Positions 6,245 to 6,467 of a stretch of DNA of 6,467 nt are shown here, piece after piece. A model generated the notes under the pieces. The model made no database searches and was not told where the DNA came from. It saw only the letters and a list, made by a program, of their open reading frames with translations. This stretch comes from Thermoplasmata archaeon (GTDB lineage Archaea; Thermoplasmatota; Thermoplasmata; Lutacidiplasmatales; UBA184): positions 1-6,467 of the forward strand of contig JAJYUO010000069.1 in assembly GCA_021792485.1 (NCBI GenBank). The letters are read 5' to 3'. Positions within the stretch are counted from its first letter, which is position 1. Each line of letters starts with the position of its first letter. The position numbers and the translations under genes were made by a program.

Positions 6245-6250
6245 TTAAAG
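6245..6250 (-). promoter_or_regulatory. Possible TATA box for prs
   Basis: CTTTAA on the minus strand, centred about 36 nt before the prs ATG. It predicts a start near 6221-6222 and a leader of about 10 nt. It is the only AT-rich element in the 64-bp spacer 6212-6275, which otherwise shows nothing. A start this close would leave only part of the ribosome site in the mRNA, so the true start may be a few bases earlier. Confidence 0.4.
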
Positions 6251-6275
6251 ACGTTGCGCCCGGCCGACGCCACGT

Positions 6276-6467
6276 CTACAGCTCGTTCTCGTCCTCCTCC
6301 GGGTCTCTCGTTCGCGAGGGGGCGCCCCGGCGCACCGCCGGCCGAGGGCGACCCCGTACCGACCGCGGCGATCGCGTCGTCGCCGGACGTTCCTCCTCAC
6401 CGCTCGCTCGCCGGCGGAACCAGCTTCGTCGCCCCTCGCCGCCGTCCGGGTCGGTCATCGACTCTTC
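6276..6467 (-). CDS. Possible arginine-rich protein, or the C-terminal tail of a gene entering from the right
   Basis: I do not recognise this. The frame is open from the window edge to a TAG stop at 6276. An ATG at 6458 would give 60 residues, but the frame continues upstream (E-E-S before the Met) and no ribosome site precedes the ATG, so it may be the end of a larger protein. Fifteen of the 60 residues are arginine, with serine, proline and glycine between them, and the end is strongly acidic (DPEEDENEL). Such composition suggests a disordered tail that may contact nucleic acid. Third codon positions are mostly G or C, as in the neighbouring genes, but high GC also leaves chance frames open. 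It lies 64 bp upstream of prs on the same strand. Confidence 0.35.
   Translation of the reverse strand, partial: EESMTDPDGGEGRRSWFRRRASGEEERPATTRSPRSVRGRPRPAVRRGAPSRTRDPEEDENEL

Noticed and set aside
6212..6275. RNA gene or terminator in the spacer before prs
   Set aside because: Only a 4-bp GCGC pairing and no T-run or tRNA-like arms were seen; nothing beyond the promoter and ribosome site is supported.

Overview
This is a GC-rich, gene-dense window that reads as archaeal. The strongest evidence is two archaeal-type enzymes: a 4-phosphopantoate--beta-alanine ligase, which is the archaeal route to CoA, and a short (292 aa) archaeal-type ribose-phosphate pyrophosphokinase. Genes are tightly packed, one start is GTG, and TATA-like boxes lie about 26 nt upstream of some starts. 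The proteins are arginine-rich and not strongly acidic, which argues against haloarchaea. A high-GC Thermoplasmatota-like lineage is my best guess; it is inference and weakly held. An isovaleryl-CoA-type dehydrogenase suggests a heterotroph that oxidises branched-chain amino or fatty acids.

Layout: positions 1-2970 hold a leftward cluster, nadB (L-aspartate oxidase, NAD synthesis) then an isovaleryl-CoA-type acyl-CoA dehydrogenase then the start of the CoA-synthesis ligase, with gaps of 21 and 10 nt. Positions 3033-4397 hold a rightward gene for a 454-residue Cas4/RecB-like PD-(D/E)XK nuclease, divergent from nadB across a 62-bp spacer with one TATA-like element that could serve both directions. 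Positions 4355-6211 hold a second leftward pair, the PRPP synthase and then a GNAT acetyltransferase, whose tail overlaps the nuclease gene by 43 bp. Positions 6276-6467 hold a doubtful arginine-rich frame at the window edge.

The leftward genes share a cofactor theme: PRPP feeds NAD and nucleotide synthesis, NadB makes iminoaspartate for NAD, the ligase makes 4'-phosphopantothenate for CoA, and the dehydrogenase consumes acyl-CoA using FAD. nadA and nadC are not visible here.

The most interesting object is the nuclease. It is an internal tandem duplication with an offset of about 222 residues. The first half keeps the PD-(D/E)XK catalytic set, the second half has lost the E-x-K pair, and both halves keep their own four-cysteine cluster. 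No CRISPR array or other cas gene is present. The GNAT protein also looks like two domains with a worn-out first copy. No tRNA, rRNA, insertion sequence or CRISPR repeat was seen.
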